Position numbers and translations under genes: made by a program. A DNA stretch of 48,007 nt from Ferrovibrio sp. (lineage in GTDB: Bacteria > Pseudomonadota > Alphaproteobacteria > Ferrovibrionales > Ferrovibrionaceae). The stretch spans positions 669,587 to 717,593 of the forward strand of contig NZ_PEKV01000005.1 in assembly GCF_002796975.1 (NCBI RefSeq), written 5' to 3'. Positions 26,444 to 37,244 of this stretch are shown piece by piece. Within the stretch, counting starts at the first letter, position 1. Each line of letters begins with the position of its first letter. The notes under the pieces are model-generated. The model ran no database searches. It was not told the DNA's origin and saw only the letters and a list, made by a program, of their open reading frames with translations.

Positions 26444-26815
26444 ATGGCGGCGCCGCATCGCCTGGCATTCGGATTTATCGCGGCCGTGCTGCTGCTCTGG
26501 GCCGGCCTGTTCGGCTGGACCCTGCAGCGCGCCGCCCTGCCGCCCGAGGCCAGCGGACGCGTGATCGCCGTCTATCCCTTCGGCTGGAATGAAACGACGG
26601 TGACCGCGGCGGCGATGCGGACCGAAGCCCGGCTGGTGCGGCAGACCTGGCTGACCAACGCGGTCGAACTGGCTTCCGACGATGCGGGTTTTGCTGACCG
26701 CCTGCGCGACAGCGGCGCGATTGCCGTTTACCGCGCGCAGCCTTTCAACCTGTTTACCCTGGCCGGCTGCACCGGCCTGCCGCCGCTGCTGCCGTCACTC
26801 CGCCGCTTCGGCTGA
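26444..26815 (+). CDS. Small membrane-anchored protein downstream of the MFS gene
   Basis: Protein of 123 residues with one N-terminal hydrophobic helix (about 7-27), then a soluble part with [30 protein letters not shown]. No family is recognised. ATG 26444 is 2 bp after the MFS stop; no good Shine-Dalgarno is visible, which fits translational coupling. Its last 21 bp overlap the 3' end of bioB on the other strand. Confidence 0.6.
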   Translation: MAAPHRLAFGFIAAVLLLWAGLFGWTLQRAALPPEASGRVIAVYPFGWNETTVTAAAMRTEARLVRQTWLTNAVELASDDAGFADRLRDSGAIAVYRAQPFNLFTLAGCTGLPPLLPSLRRFG

Positions 26816-27832
26816 GTCTTCCTCGACCGTCACATAAGGCATCGGCACGATGCCCAGCTTGGCGATCAGGGCGGTATCGCGATCCTGTCCCGGATTCTTC
26901 GTGGTCAGCAGCCGGTCGCCCAGGAAGATCGAGTTCGCGCCGGCGAGGAAGCACAGCGCCTGCAGTTCGTCGCTCATCGTTTCGCGGCCGGCCGAGAGCC
27001 GCACCATCGATTGCGGCATCACGATCCGCGCGACCGCGATCATGCGGACGAAGTCGATGCCGTCCAGCGGTGCCGACTGGCCAAGCCGCGTGCCCTCGAC
27101 CTGCATCAGCATGTTGACCGGCACGCTTTCCGGATGCGCCGGCAGGGTGGCCAGGCTGTGCAGCAGGCCGACGCGGTCGGTGGCAGCTTCGCCCATGCCG
27201 ACGATGCCGCCGCAGCAGACCTTCATGCCGGCGCCGCGTACATGCTCCAGCGTATCCAGTCGGTCCTGATAGCTGCGGGTGGTGATCACCTCGGCATAGT
27301 GTTCGGGCGAGGTGTCGAGGTTGTGGTTGTAGTAGTCCAGTCCGGCGGCGCGCAGCTGCTGCGCCTGCTCGCCGGTCAGCATGCCCAGCGTGGCGCAGGT
27401 CTCCATGCCCAGCGCCTTCACCTCGGCGATCATGTCGCAGACCTTGTCCAGGTCATGCGCCTTCGGATTGCGCCAGGCGGCGCCCATGCAGAAACGGCTG
27501 GCGCCCTGCGCCTTGGCCGCCTGTGCGGCGGCCAGGGTGGCCTGCACATCCATCAGCTTGGTGGCCTTCAGTCCGGTCTCGAAATGCGCGCTCTGCGAGC
27601 AGTAACCGCAGTCTTCCGGGCAGCCGCCGGTCTTGATGCTCAGCAGCGTGCTCATCTGCACCTGGTTGGGATCGAAATGCCGGCGGTGCACCTGCTGCGC
27701 CAGCCAGGTCAGGTCGCTGAAGGGCAGCGCGAACAGCGCGGCAATCTCGGCGCGTGTCCAGTCGTGGCGGGGCTGCGCCTCGGCGCAGCGGGCGGTGAGG
27801 TTGCGGATCTCCATGGCGTCGACGGCGGCCAT
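26795..27832 (-). CDS. bioB: Biotin synthase BioB
   Basis: Radical SAM enzyme of 345 residues (E. coli 346) that inserts sulfur into dethiobiotin. The [4Fe-4S] motif is C71, C75 and C78 (CPEDCGYC); further cluster cysteines appear in [20 protein letters not shown] and [13 protein letters not shown], and MVRLSAGRE holds the Arg ligand region of the [2Fe-2S] site. ATG 27832 has GAGGAG 6 nt upstream. It is separate from other bio genes in this window. Stop codon overlaps the convergent small membrane gene by 21 bp. Confidence 0.94.
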   Translation of the reverse strand: MAAVDAMEIRNLTARCAEAQPRHDWTRAEIAALFALPFSDLTWLAQQVHRRHFDPNQVQMSTLLSIKTGGCPEDCGYCSQSAHFETGLKATKLMDVQATLAAAQAAKAQGASRFCMGAAWRNPKAHDLDKVCDMIAEVKALGMETCATLGMLTGEQAQQLRAAGLDYYNHNLDTSPEHYAEVITTRSYQDRLDTLEHVRGAGMKVCCGGIVGMGEAATDRVGLLHSLATLPAHPESVPVNMLMQVEGTRLGQSAPLDGIDFVRMIAVARIVMPQSMVRLSAGRETMSDELQALCFLAGANSIFLGDRLLTTKNPGQDRDTALIAKLGIVPMPYVTVEEDSAEAAE

Positions 27833-27928
27833 CTTGCTCTCCTCATGCTGGGTGGCGACTGCACTAGCCCTTTGGATGAGGCCTGTCCAGCCTTGTCGCC
27901 AGCCATCGGCTGGGCTACCGTCACGAAC

Positions 27929-28588
27929 ATGACGGGAGCGCAAAAGACCGGCGTTACAGAGCCGGCACTGACGATCATCATTGCCGACGACCATCCGCTG
28001 GTGCGCGAGGCGCTGGGCCAGGCCCTGCGTCAGGCCATGACCGGCGTCGAGGTGGTCGGCGCCGCTGATCTGGATGGCGCCCGTGCCGCGCTGGACGCGC
28101 ATGAAGCCGTCGATCTTCTCATTCTCGATCTCGACATGCCGGGCATGGACGGCTTTGCCGGCCTGGCCGCCGTACGTTCCAGCCATCCCGCCGTGCCGGT
28201 CGCCATCGTGTCCTCGACGCGTGAGCCGGCGACGATGCGCCGTGCCATCGAATTCGGCGCCGCAGCCTTCGTGCCGAAATCGGCGGCGATGGAAACCATC
28301 GCCAGCGCATTGCAGTCGGTGCTGGATGGCGAGGTCTGGCTGCCGCCCGAGATGGAAGGCGGCGACGGCGCGATGCCCGACGATTTCGCCCGCCGCGTGG
28401 GCGAACTGACACCGCAGCAATTGCGCGTTCTCACGCTGCTGTCGAAGGGCAAGCTGAACAAGCAGATCGCGCATGAGCTGTCGGTGGGTGAGGCGACCGT
28501 GAAGGCGCATGTCACCGCGATCCTGAAGAAACTCGGCGTGCGCAGCCGCACCCAGGCCGTGATCGCCGCACGGCACTTCTCGGTCTAA
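27929..28588 (+). CDS. LuxR/NarL-type response regulator (CrbR-like)
   Basis: Two-domain regulator of 219 residues. The receiver domain has the acidic pair [14 protein letters not shown] (DD at 20-21), phospho-acceptor Asp67 in [12 protein letters not shown], Ser/Thr in IVSSTR and Lys in AFVPKSA. The C-terminal LuxR HTH spans about 150-212 ([45 protein letters not shown]). It lies convergently 8 bp from a symporter-type hybrid histidine kinase. This kinase-regulator pair matches CrbS/CrbR (MxtR/ErdR) systems that turn on acetate utilisation; no acs gene is in the window. Confidence 0.86.
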   Translation: MTGAQKTGVTEPALTIIIADDHPLVREALGQALRQAMTGVEVVGAADLDGARAALDAHEAVDLLILDLDMPGMDGFAGLAAVRSSHPAVPVAIVSSTREPATMRRAIEFGAAAFVPKSAAMETIASALQSVLDGEVWLPPEMEGGDGAMPDDFARRVGELTPQQLRVLTLLSKGKLNKQIAHELSVGEATVKAHVTAILKKLGVRSRTQAVIAARHFSV

Positions 28589-28596
28589 CTGAAAGC

Positions 28597-31500
28597 CTAG
28601 TCGCCAGTCTCCGCCAGCGGTCCCGTGGGCCGGCGGCGCTGGCTGATCAGCGCGCGTAACGCGGCTGGCTTCACCGGCTTGTGCAGCACATCCACGCCCA
28701 TCTCGGCGGCACGCTGGTGCATCTCCTGGCTGCGTTCGGCAGTGATCAGAATGGCCGGAATGCGCCGGCCCCAGTCCCTGCGCAGCAGTGCGATGGCCTC
28801 CAGCCCGTCCGGGCTGCCGTCATCCAGATGCAGGTCGGCGAGGATGATGTCGGGGCCGCGGCCGGCCTGCGCCACTGCCTGCCGCGCGGCATCAATCGTG
28901 TCGACGGCGGCGACCGTGCAGGACCAGCCTTCCAGCAGCGTGATCATCGCCTCGCGCACGCCGGCCTCGTTCTCGATGCAGAGTACGAAGCTGCCGGCGA
29001 GCGAACCGGCGACGAAAGCCGGCTCGGGCGCATCCGTGACGGCCTGCGCCGGTTCGACGGCTGCGCGCGGCACGGTGACGCTGAAGACCGAGCCATGACC
29101 CAGACGGGAGTCGAGACGGATCGGATTGTTGAGCATGCGGCCGATGCGATCGACGATGGCAAGGCCAAGCCCCAGCCCGCGTTCGGTATCGCCGCCGCTG
29201 CGCTCCAGCCGGGCGAATTCCTGGAAGATCACCTGCTGCTTGTCGGCGGCAATACCTGGGCCGTTGTCGCAGACCTCGATACGGATCTCGCCGCCGTCGC
29301 GCCGGCAGCCGACCACGACGCGGCGGTCGTCGCGGCCGGGATCGGCATAGCGGATCGCATTGGCGACGAAATTCTGCAAGACACGACGGAGCAGCGCCGG
29401 ATCGGTGCTGATCGTGGCGCTGGTCGGCACGACCTTCAGCGTCACGCCGCGGCGCGCCGCCAGCGGGCCAAACGACGTCGCGATGGCATCGAACAGCGAT
29501 GACAGCGCGACCGGGCGGATTTCAGGCCGCACCGCGCCGGCATCCAGCTTGGAAATATCGAGCAGCGCATCGAGCAGTACCTCGACCGAACCCAGTCCAT
29601 GATCGATCTTGGAGACCAGCGGATTATCCGGCTCGCGCTCGGCCAGGGCGGCGGTGAACAGTCGCGCGGCATGCAGCGGCTGCAGCAGATCGTGGCTGGC
29701 GGCCGCCAGGAAGCGCGTCTTGCCGAGATTTGCGGCCTCGGCCTGGGCACGTGAGGCTTCCAGTTCCTGCACGGCAAGCTGCAGTTCGGCCGTGCGCTCG
29801 GCGACGCGACGCTCCAGGCCTTCATAGGCGGCGCGCAGGGCTGCATCGGCGCGGCGGCGCTCGGTGACATCCTGGTACAGCAGGAAGAAACCAAGCACTT
29901 CGCCGCTATGACCGATATGTGGAATATACGTGCCGTGCGCCACCTCGATCTTGGCATCGTTGGTGGGAAATTCGATTTCAAAGCTCTGGCGCTGGCCGGC
30001 CAGCGCCGCATCGATATGCGGCTTCAGGCGGCTGTAGCGGTCGGCCGAGATCATCTCGTCGAGCGGCCGGCCGTCGATCTGCTGCTGCGGCAGGTTGAGC
30101 GAGCGGCGGAACGGCATGTTGGTGAACCGGTAGCGCTCCTCGCGATCCACATAGGCGATCAGCACCGGCACGTTGTCGGTATAGACGCGAATGGCGCGTT
30201 CCGATGCGCGCAGGGCTTCGGCGGCGCGCACGCGTTCGCTGACATCGGTGCAGGTGGCGACGAAGCCGCCGTCCGGCATCGGGTCGACGCGGATTTCGAT
30301 CACGCCGCCATCGGGCCGGCGGCGCTCGTAGATGCGCGAGCCATGCGCGCCGGAGGCCAGTGTCACGGCAAGGTCGCCGGTGCCGTCGCCGGCGACCTGG
30401 GTGAGCGGCATGCCATTCTCGGCCAGATGGACCGGCAGGCTCAGCAGATCGAAGAAGCGGTCGTTCCAGGCGGCCAGCCGCTGCTCGTGGTCGAACACGC
30501 CGATACCCTGGCTGATATGGTCGAGCGTGGTGCGCAACAAGTCGAGATTGTGCCGGATCGCCTCCGACGCCTCGCCCAGCATGGCGCGGGCCGCGCGCGG
30601 GCTCAACAGATTTTTGCCGCGTGCCGAGGCCATCACGATGCGTGCCGAGGCTGCACCGATGGCGCCGCCGAGCAGATGCTCGGTGAAGGCCATGGCTTCA
30701 GCAGCAGTCATGCGCTTGCCGGCGAAAGCACGTTCGGCGCGTTCGGCTCCGATGAAACGCGCGGCCAGCGCACGCAACTCGTCGATGCGCGGATCCTGGT
30801 CGGCTTCGGCGAAAGCGGCACCCGGCAGGCCTTCGCCGCCGGACACGAAGATGGCGGCCTGTTCGCGGTCGCGCATGCTGGGCCGCGACAGCAGCGAGAT
30901 GCCGACCAGCAGCGAGGTATTGATCGCGACGCAGGCGACGAAGCCCTGCAGGATCGCGTCGAAACGGTCGATCGGCGCAGGCAGCCATGGCCCCAGCGGC
31001 GCCAGCATCGGCTGGCCGATGGCGGCACCCTGGATGGAGGGCAGCAGCAGGGCGTAGAACCAGACGCCGAAGCCGGCGATCAGCCCGGCAATCACGCCAT
31101 GGCGGTGCGCGCGCTTCCAGTAGAGGCCCAGCAGCAACGGAGGCGCGAAATTCGCCACGGCGCAGAAGGAGATCATGCCCATCGAGGCCAGCGGCAGATA
31201 GCCGGCAATCCAGGTGTGGTAGATATAGGCCGCAACCAGCGTGACGACGACGGCGGCGCGGCGCACGTTCAGCACGATCTGGCCGACGTCATGCGAGCCG
31301 CCGGCGCGCGAACGCAGCAGCAGCGGCGTGACCAGTTCGTTCGACACCATGATCGACAGCGCCATGCAGGCGACGATCACCATCGAGGTCGCCGCCGACA
31401 GGCCGCCGATGAAGGCGAAGACCGACAGCGCCAGCTGGTCGTGCATCAGCGGCAGGGTGAGCACGAAGAAATCGGGATTGGTACCTTTGTCGGTCAGCAG

Positions 31501-32421
31501 CAGGCCGGCCGCGGCAATCGGCACCACGAACAGGTTGATCACCAACAGGTAGGTGGGGAACAGCCAGCGTGCGGCCTTGAGCTGGCCGGCATCGCCGCTT
31601 TCCACCACGGCGACATGGAACTGGCGTGGCAGGCAGAGGAAGGCAAAGCCCGACAGCAGCGTCATGGCGATCCAGTTCGTGCCCAGCCCCTTGCTCAGCT
31701 GTTCGCGCAGATCCGGCCGCTCCTGAACGCGGGCGACCAGGTCGCTGCCGGAGTCGAACAGGCCGTAGATCACGAAGAGGCCGACGGCGAGAAACGCCGC
31801 CAGCTTGACCAGCGACTCAAAGGCGATGGCCAGCATCATGCCGCGATGCTGCTCGGTGGCCTGCACATGGCGCACGCCGAACAGGATGGTGAACAATCCC
31901 ATGATACCGGCGACGAACATGGCGGTGTCGCGCCAGGGCGGCGGCAGCGTTGCATTGAGAAGATGCGCCATGTCGCTGCCGACCAGCACTTCGAAAGTGA
32001 CACTGACTGCCTGCATCTGCAGCGAGATGTAGGGCAGCACACCGATCACCGCGATCAGCGTGACCAGCACGGCCACCGCACGGCTCTTGCCATAGCGCGA
32101 GCCGATGAAGTCGGCAATCGAGATCACATTCTGCCGTTTGGCGATGCGGATCATCTTCGCCATCGTCGGATAGCAGGCCGTGATGGCGAGGATCGGCCCG
32201 ACATAGATCAGGATGAAGTCGGGGCCCGACAGGGCGGCGCGGCCGACCGAACCGTAGAAGGTCCAGGAGGTGCAGTAGATCGCCAGCGACAGGGCGTAGA
32301 TGGTGGCGCCGGTGCGGCCGGTGTACCAGCGGGCATTCAGCCGGTCGCCGAGATGGGCGACGGCGAACAGCAGCCCGAGATACCCGAGCGACAGAAGCAG
32401 GATGGCGCTGCCCTGCAGCAT
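28597..32421 (-). CDS. Sodium/solute symporter-type hybrid sensor histidine kinase (CrbS-like)
   Basis: Fusion of 1274 residues. Residues 1 to about 510 form a PutP-like SSS transporter with roughly 13 helices ([19 protein letters not shown] and similar). Two PAS domains follow (about 625-740 and 742-860), then a short coiled coil, HisKA with H910 in [13 protein letters not shown], a HATPase with NAIRYADPG and DNGPGIA, and a C-terminal receiver with Asp1196 (LADLHLDD). CrbS-type kinases couple a solute-sensing transporter domain to acetate-switch gene control. The convergent LuxR-type regulator is the probable partner. The terminal receiver could act as phosphate sink or relay. Confidence 0.88.
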   Translation of the reverse strand: MLQGSAILLLSLGYLGLLFAVAHLGDRLNARWYTGRTGATIYALSLAIYCTSWTFYGSVGRAALSGPDFILIYVGPILAITACYPTMAKMIRIAKRQNVISIADFIGSRYGKSRAVAVLVTLIAVIGVLPYISLQMQAVSVTFEVLVGSDMAHLLNATLPPPWRDTAMFVAGIMGLFTILFGVRHVQATEQHRGMMLAIAFESLVKLAAFLAVGLFVIYGLFDSGSDLVARVQERPDLREQLSKGLGTNWIAMTLLSGFAFLCLPRQFHVAVVESGDAGQLKAARWLFPTYLLVINLFVVPIAAAGLLLTDKGTNPDFFVLTLPLMHDQLALSVFAFIGGLSAATSMVIVACMALSIMVSNELVTPLLLRSRAGGSHDVGQIVLNVRRAAVVVTLVAAYIYHTWIAGYLPLASMGMISFCAVANFAPPLLLGLYWKRAHRHGVIAGLIAGFGVWFYALLLPSIQGAAIGQPMLAPLGPWLPAPIDRFDAILQGFVACVAINTSLLVGISLLSRPSMRDREQAAIFVSGGEGLPGAAFAEADQDPRIDELRALAARFIGAERAERAFAGKRMTAAEAMAFTEHLLGGAIGAASARIVMASARGKNLLSPRAARAMLGEASEAIRHNLDLLRTTLDHISQGIGVFDHEQRLAAWNDRFFDLLSLPVHLAENGMPLTQVAGDGTGDLAVTLASGAHGSRIYERRRPDGGVIEIRVDPMPDGGFVATCTDVSERVRAAEALRASERAIRVYTDNVPVLIAYVDREERYRFTNMPFRRSLNLPQQQIDGRPLDEMISADRYSRLKPHIDAALAGQRQSFEIEFPTNDAKIEVAHGTYIPHIGHSGEVLGFFLLYQDVTERRRADAALRAAYEGLERRVAERTAELQLAVQELEASRAQAEAANLGKTRFLAAASHDLLQPLHAARLFTAALAEREPDNPLVSKIDHGLGSVEVLLDALLDISKLDAGAVRPEIRPVALSSLFDAIATSFGPLAARRGVTLKVVPTSATISTDPALLRRVLQNFVANAIRYADPGRDDRRVVVGCRRDGGEIRIEVCDNGPGIAADKQQVIFQEFARLERSGGDTERGLGLGLAIVDRIGRMLNNPIRLDSRLGHGSVFSVTVPRAAVEPAQAVTDAPEPAFVAGSLAGSFVLCIENEAGVREAMITLLEGWSCTVAAVDTIDAARQAVAQAGRGPDIILADLHLDDGSPDGLEAIALLRRDWGRRIPAILITAERSQEMHQRAAEMGVDVLHKPVKPAALRALISQRRRPTGPLAETGD

Positions 32422-32556
32422 GAAATGTTTTCTCCCCGTTCCGGTCAGTAAATCCTTCTGCCGGGCGGCTGTCCACCGGCCTGGGGGGCGGCTTTGGGCC
32501 CGAGGGATTCAGGCCGGATGGTTGCCAGCGCGGCCATAGCCGGCTTTGCTGCGGGC

Positions 32557-33231
32557 ATGACGCTGTTGCTGCGCCTGTTGAAACTGCTTCTGCTGGTCCT
32601 TGCCCTGTTCTGGGGCGGCGGGCTGCTGATTTACCGATTCATCGACCCACCGGGCACGCCCCTGATGGCGATCCGCATGATCGAGCGCGGTCAACTCATC
32701 CATTATCGGCCGGTAGCATTGTCGGCTGTCGCCCAGGGGGTGCCGCGTGCCGTGATCGCATCCGAAGACAGCCGTTTCTGTCTGCACCATGGCATCGATC
32801 TCGGCGCCGTGCAGGATGCGCTGGACGACTACGAGGAAACCGGCCGCCTGCGTGGCGCCAGCACCATCACGATGCAGGTGGCGCGCAACCTGTTCCTCTG
32901 GCCGGGCGGCGGCTTTGTGCGCAAGGGGCTGGAGCTGCCGCTGGCCCTGGCGCTTGATGTCATCTGGCCAAAACGGCGGATCATCGAGGTCTATCTCGGC
33001 ATCGCCGAGATGGGTCCGGGCCTGTTCGGGGCGGAGGCAGCGGCGCAGGCACTGTTCGGCGTGCCGGCCAGCCGGCTGAGCGAGGGCCAGGCGGCCCGGC
33101 TGGCGGCCATCCTGCCCAGCCCGAACCGCTGGAATGCCGCCCGGCCGACAGCTTATATCGAGCGGCGGTCCGGCGTGATCCGCGGGCGGATGGGGCAGCT
33201 GGCCCCGGCTCAGCTTGCCTGCCTGAAGTAA
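32557..33231 (+). CDS. mtgA: Monofunctional peptidoglycan glycosyltransferase MtgA
   Basis: GT51 protein of 224 residues with one N-terminal helix (LLLRLLKLLLLVLALFWGGGLLIY) and the glycosyltransferase signatures ASEDSRFCLHHGID (catalytic Glu), GASTITMQVARNLFL, RIIEVYLGIAEMGPGLFGAEAA. It lacks a transpeptidase domain. It polymerises lipid II at the inner membrane. I chose ATG 32557 because it gives a compact signal-anchor; an in-frame ATG at 32518 has a weak AGG nearby and would add 13 residues. Divergent from the symporter-kinase gene. Confidence 0.88.
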   Translation: MTLLLRLLKLLLLVLALFWGGGLLIYRFIDPPGTPLMAIRMIERGQLIHYRPVALSAVAQGVPRAVIASEDSRFCLHHGIDLGAVQDALDDYEETGRLRGASTITMQVARNLFLWPGGGFVRKGLELPLALALDVIWPKRRIIEVYLGIAEMGPGLFGAEAAAQALFGVPASRLSEGQAARLAAILPSPNRWNAARPTAYIERRSGVIRGRMGQLAPAQLACLK

Positions 33232-33325
33232 CCCTTTCGCAGCGCAAACCGGGTCGATTGACGCAGGGCGGCGACCGATGGCGGCCGGAGGCTGTATCGC
33301 CCGCCGGCCTGTGGGATAATCGGGC

Positions 33326-34857
33326 ATGACGTCGCCGATTGCGCTTCCCATCGCCGGAAAGGAACCCGCCCGTCCGCGTGCGGGCCGGATTCTGCTGCAC
33401 AGCGTTATGGCGGCGGTCGTGGTCGGGCTGGCCGGCATCGCCGTCTTCACGCTCAGCCGCGCCATCAACGTCACCTCCGCTTCGATCCTGTTCGTACCGG
33501 TGATCCTCGGCGCAGCAATTTTCGGCGGCATGATCCCGTCGCTGACCGCGGCCTTCGCATCGCTCGCGGTCTGCTCGGTGCTGTTCTACAACCCGGCCTT
33601 CTTCCTGCCCGATGCCGATCCGCAGGAAGTTGCCGACATTTTCGTTTTTGCCGGCGTCGCCATCGCCTCCAGCCAACTGGCCGGCTATGCCCGCCGCGCT
33701 GCCGCCGCCTCGCGCCACCGCGAGGCAATCATGGAATACCTGCTGGCTTTCAACCGCCGCATCAGCGCGGTGGTCGATCCGGCTATGATCCCGGCCGTGC
33801 TGGCCGAAGAACTGAGCCACAGCCTGGGCAGCGCCGTCGCCATTTACGTCGACGATGCCGGCAGCCTGCGCGAACTCGCCGCAGTTGGCGATTTCGGTGC
33901 CGTGCAGCCGCTGGCTGTCGCCGAACAGACCTGGCGCCGGCAGGAGCGCGCGACGGCCGTGCCGCCGGTCTATCTCCTGCACAGCGGCGGTGCGCCGGTC
34001 GGCGTGATCGTGACCGGCGCCGAGCCCGACGGCCGCCTCGATCCGCTGGCCATCGCAGCGATGGTCGAGCAATCCGGCCTGGCGCTGGCGCGTATGCGGC
34101 TGGCGCTGCGGGTGGAAGAGGCCCGCGTGCAGGCCAAGGCGGAGAATCTGCGCGAGGCCGTGCTGGGGTCGATCAGCCATGACCTGCACACACCGCTCGC
34201 CTCCATTCTCGGCTCCGTCACCACGCTGGAAAAATTCGGCCCGATCTGCGACGAGAATACGCGCGCGGAACTGCAGTCGACCATTCGCGAAGAGGCGCAG
34301 CGGCTGGAGCGCTATATCCGGCGCATGCTGGATCTGACGCGTATCCGCGCCGGCCGCCTGGCGCCGCAGGTGGAACCGATCGACGTTGCCGATATCACCA
34401 ATGCCGCCTTGCGTCAGACCCAGAAGGCGCTGGTGCGGCACAGCATCGAATCCGACGACATGCTGGCCCTGCCGATGGTGGAAACCGACCCGGTGCTGGT
34501 GGAGCAGGCGCTGGTGAATATCCTGGAGAATGCCGCGAAATACTCGCCCCCCGGCTCGGTAATTGCCTTGCGCGGCCAGATTGAGGCTGGACGGGTGGTG
34601 CTGACTGTGCAGGACTCCGGCATCGGGCTGGACGGGACCGAGGCGCAGAAGATTTTCGCGCCCTTCTACCGGGCGGCCGATGCCACCTCGGGCCAGGTGG
34701 CCGGCAACGGGCTGGGCCTGATGGTGAGCAAGGCCTTTGTGGAGGCCGCCGGAGGCGAAATCTGGGCGGACAGCCGTGGGGTGGGGCAAGGTGCCGCATT
34801 CCATATCGGCATGCCGCTCGCCAAAACTCTGCAAGTAACTGATGAAGGGGAAGCCGC

Positions 34858-34882
<25 letters not shown>
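33326..34882 (+). CDS. KdpD-like sensor histidine kinase lacking the N-terminal KdpD/USP domains
   Basis: Kinase of 518 residues. After a short tail come hydrophobic helices of the DUF4118 region of KdpD (about 24-120), a GAF-like segment (about 145-250), HisKA with H285 in SISHDLHTPLASI, and HATPase with NILENAAKYSPPGS and DSGIGLDG. Full KdpD is near 890 residues; the whole Walker-containing KdpD and USP region is absent. It is followed by a KdpE-like regulator whose ATG lies 25 bp inside this gene. No kdpFABC is in the window, so the signal may be something other than potassium. Confidence 0.85.
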
Positions 34883-35568
<686 letters not shown>

Positions 35569-35642
35569 GAGGTCAGGGCTTCTTAAAATGCGTTGAACAA
35601 GCTCCCGGGCGGCTGGGAGACTTGCGCGAACCGGGCCGGGAA

Positions 35643-35671
35643 CGATTAAGTATCGGGGCGATTTAGTATCG
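35643..35671. promoter_or_regulatory. Two direct CGAT-N5-ATCG dyads upstream of the malonyl-CoA synthetase gene
   Basis: CGATTAAGTATCG (35643-35655) and CGATTTAGTATCG (35659-35671) differ by one base, each being a CGAT-N5-ATCG half-palindrome, 16 bp apart. They are 39 bp before the ATG, a likely operator or promoter-proximal site. Confidence 0.6.
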
Positions 35672-35709
35672 CTCCTGATCCGCAACCACGCGCAAGACGA
35701 AAAACGCCG

Positions 35710-37227
35710 ATGTCCGAGAACCTGTATACCCTGATCCGTTCCAGCATTGCCGATCCGGCCAAGATCTTCATCGAGACCGGCGACGGACGGACATTCAGCT
35801 ACGCCGATACCTTCGCGCTGGCCGAGCGCTTTGCCGGCCTGCTGGCCGGGCTGGGTGTGCAGCCGGGCGATCGCGTCGCCGTACAGGTCGACAAATCGGC
35901 CGAGGCGCTGATCTTTTATCTGGGTGTTGTGGCCGCCGGCGGCGTCTATCTGCCGCTCAATGTCGGCTATACCCTGACCGAACTGGAATATTTCATCGGC
36001 GATGCCGAACCGCGCGTGGTGGTCTGCCGCCCGAATGCCGAGAAAGATCTCGCGCCCCTGGCCACGAAGCTGGGCGTCGCCCATGTGCTGACTCTGGGCG
36101 GCAACGGCGACGGCAGCCTGATGGACAAGGCCAAGGCGGTGCCGACCGGGTTCGCCGCCGTGCCGCGTGCGGCCGACGATCTCGCTGCGATTCTCTATAC
36201 CTCGGGCACCACCGGCCGCTCGAAGGGCGCGATGCTGACGCATCACAACCTCTATTCCAATGCCGCCACGCTGAAAGACTACTGGCGCTTCACCAGGGAC
36301 GACGTGCTGCTGCACGCCCTGCCGATCTTCCATACGCATGGACTGTTCGTCGCCAGCAACATCACGCTGCTGGCCGGCGCCTCGATGATCTTCCTGTCGA
36401 AATTCGACGGCGACGAGGTGATGAAGCTGCTGCCGCGCGCGACTTCCATGATGGGCGTGCCGACCTTCTACGTGCGTCTGCTGCAGAGCCCGGCGCTGAC
36501 CAAGGACGCGGTCAAGCATATCCGCCTGTTCGTCTCCGGCTCGGCGCCGTTGCTGGCCGACACACATAAGGAATGGGAGGCGCGTACCGGCCACCGCATC
36601 CTTGAACGCTACGGCATGACCGAGACCAACATGAATACCTCGAATCCCTATGACGGCGAGCGCGTTGCCGGCACGGTCGGCTTCCCGCTGCCCGGTGTGT
36701 CGGTGCGCATTGCAGACCCAGAGAGCGGCAAGCATCTTGCCCAGGGCGAGATCGGCATGATCGAGGTGAAGGGCCCGAATGTGTTCAAGGGCTACTGGCG
36801 CATGCCGGAAAAGACCGCGGCCGAATTCCGGACCGACGGCTTCTTCATCACCGGGGATCTCGGCAAGATCGACGAGCGCGGCTATGTACATATCGTCGGC
36901 CGCGGCAAGGATCTGATCATCACCGGCGGCTACAATGTCTACCCGAAGGAAGTCGAGACCGAGATCGATGCGATGCCGGGCGTGGTCGAATCGGCGGTGA
37001 TCGGCGTCGACCATCCCGATTTCGGCGAGGGCGTGACCGCGGTGATCGTGGCGACGAAAGACCACAAGCTCGATGAAGCCGGCGTGCTGAAGGCGCTGGA
37101 CGGCCGCCTGGCCAAGTTCAAGCTGCCCAAGCGCGTGTTCTTCGTCGACGACCTGCCGCGCAATACCATGGGCAAGGTGCAGAAGAACCTGCTGCGCGAT
37201 CAATACAAGACGCTGTACAAGGCCTGA
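35710..37227 (+). CDS. Malonyl-CoA synthetase (MatB-like)
   Basis: AMP-forming acyl-CoA ligase of 505 residues. It has ILYTSGTTGRSKGAMLTHHNL (P-loop), FHTHGLFV, the ERYGMTETNMNTSNPYDGERVAGTVGFPLPGV segment that sets malonyl-CoA ligases apart from acetyl types, FITGDLG with the Asp, and a C-terminal NTMGKVQKNLLRDQY lysine loop. It makes malonyl-CoA from malonate, ATP and CoA. No matA (decarboxylase) or matC (carrier) adjoins it. Methylmalonate is an alternative substrate. Confidence 0.85.
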   Translation: MSENLYTLIRSSIADPAKIFIETGDGRTFSYADTFALAERFAGLLAGLGVQPGDRVAVQVDKSAEALIFYLGVVAAGGVYLPLNVGYTLTELEYFIGDAEPRVVVCRPNAEKDLAPLATKLGVAHVLTLGGNGDGSLMDKAKAVPTGFAAVPRAADDLAAILYTSGTTGRSKGAMLTHHNLYSNAATLKDYWRFTRDDVLLHALPIFHTHGLFVASNITLLAGASMIFLSKFDGDEVMKLLPRATSMMGVPTFYVRLLQSPALTKDAVKHIRLFVSGSAPLLADTHKEWEARTGHRILERYGMTETNMNTSNPYDGERVAGTVGFPLPGVSVRIADPESGKHLAQGEIGMIEVKGPNVFKGYWRMPEKTAAEFRTDGFFITGDLGKIDERGYVHIVGRGKDLIITGGYNVYPKEVETEIDAMPGVVESAVIGVDHPDFGEGVTAVIVATKDHKLDEAGVLKALDGRLAKFKLPKRVFFVDDLPRNTMGKVQKNLLRDQYKTLYKA

Positions 37228-37244
37228 GTGATCGGCTTCCGCGA

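Noticed and set aside
29908-32451. A plus-strand frame open for about 847 codons opposite the symporter-kinase gene
   Set aside because: Shadow of a genuine SSS-kinase gene; no domain or membrane pattern, no ribosome site.
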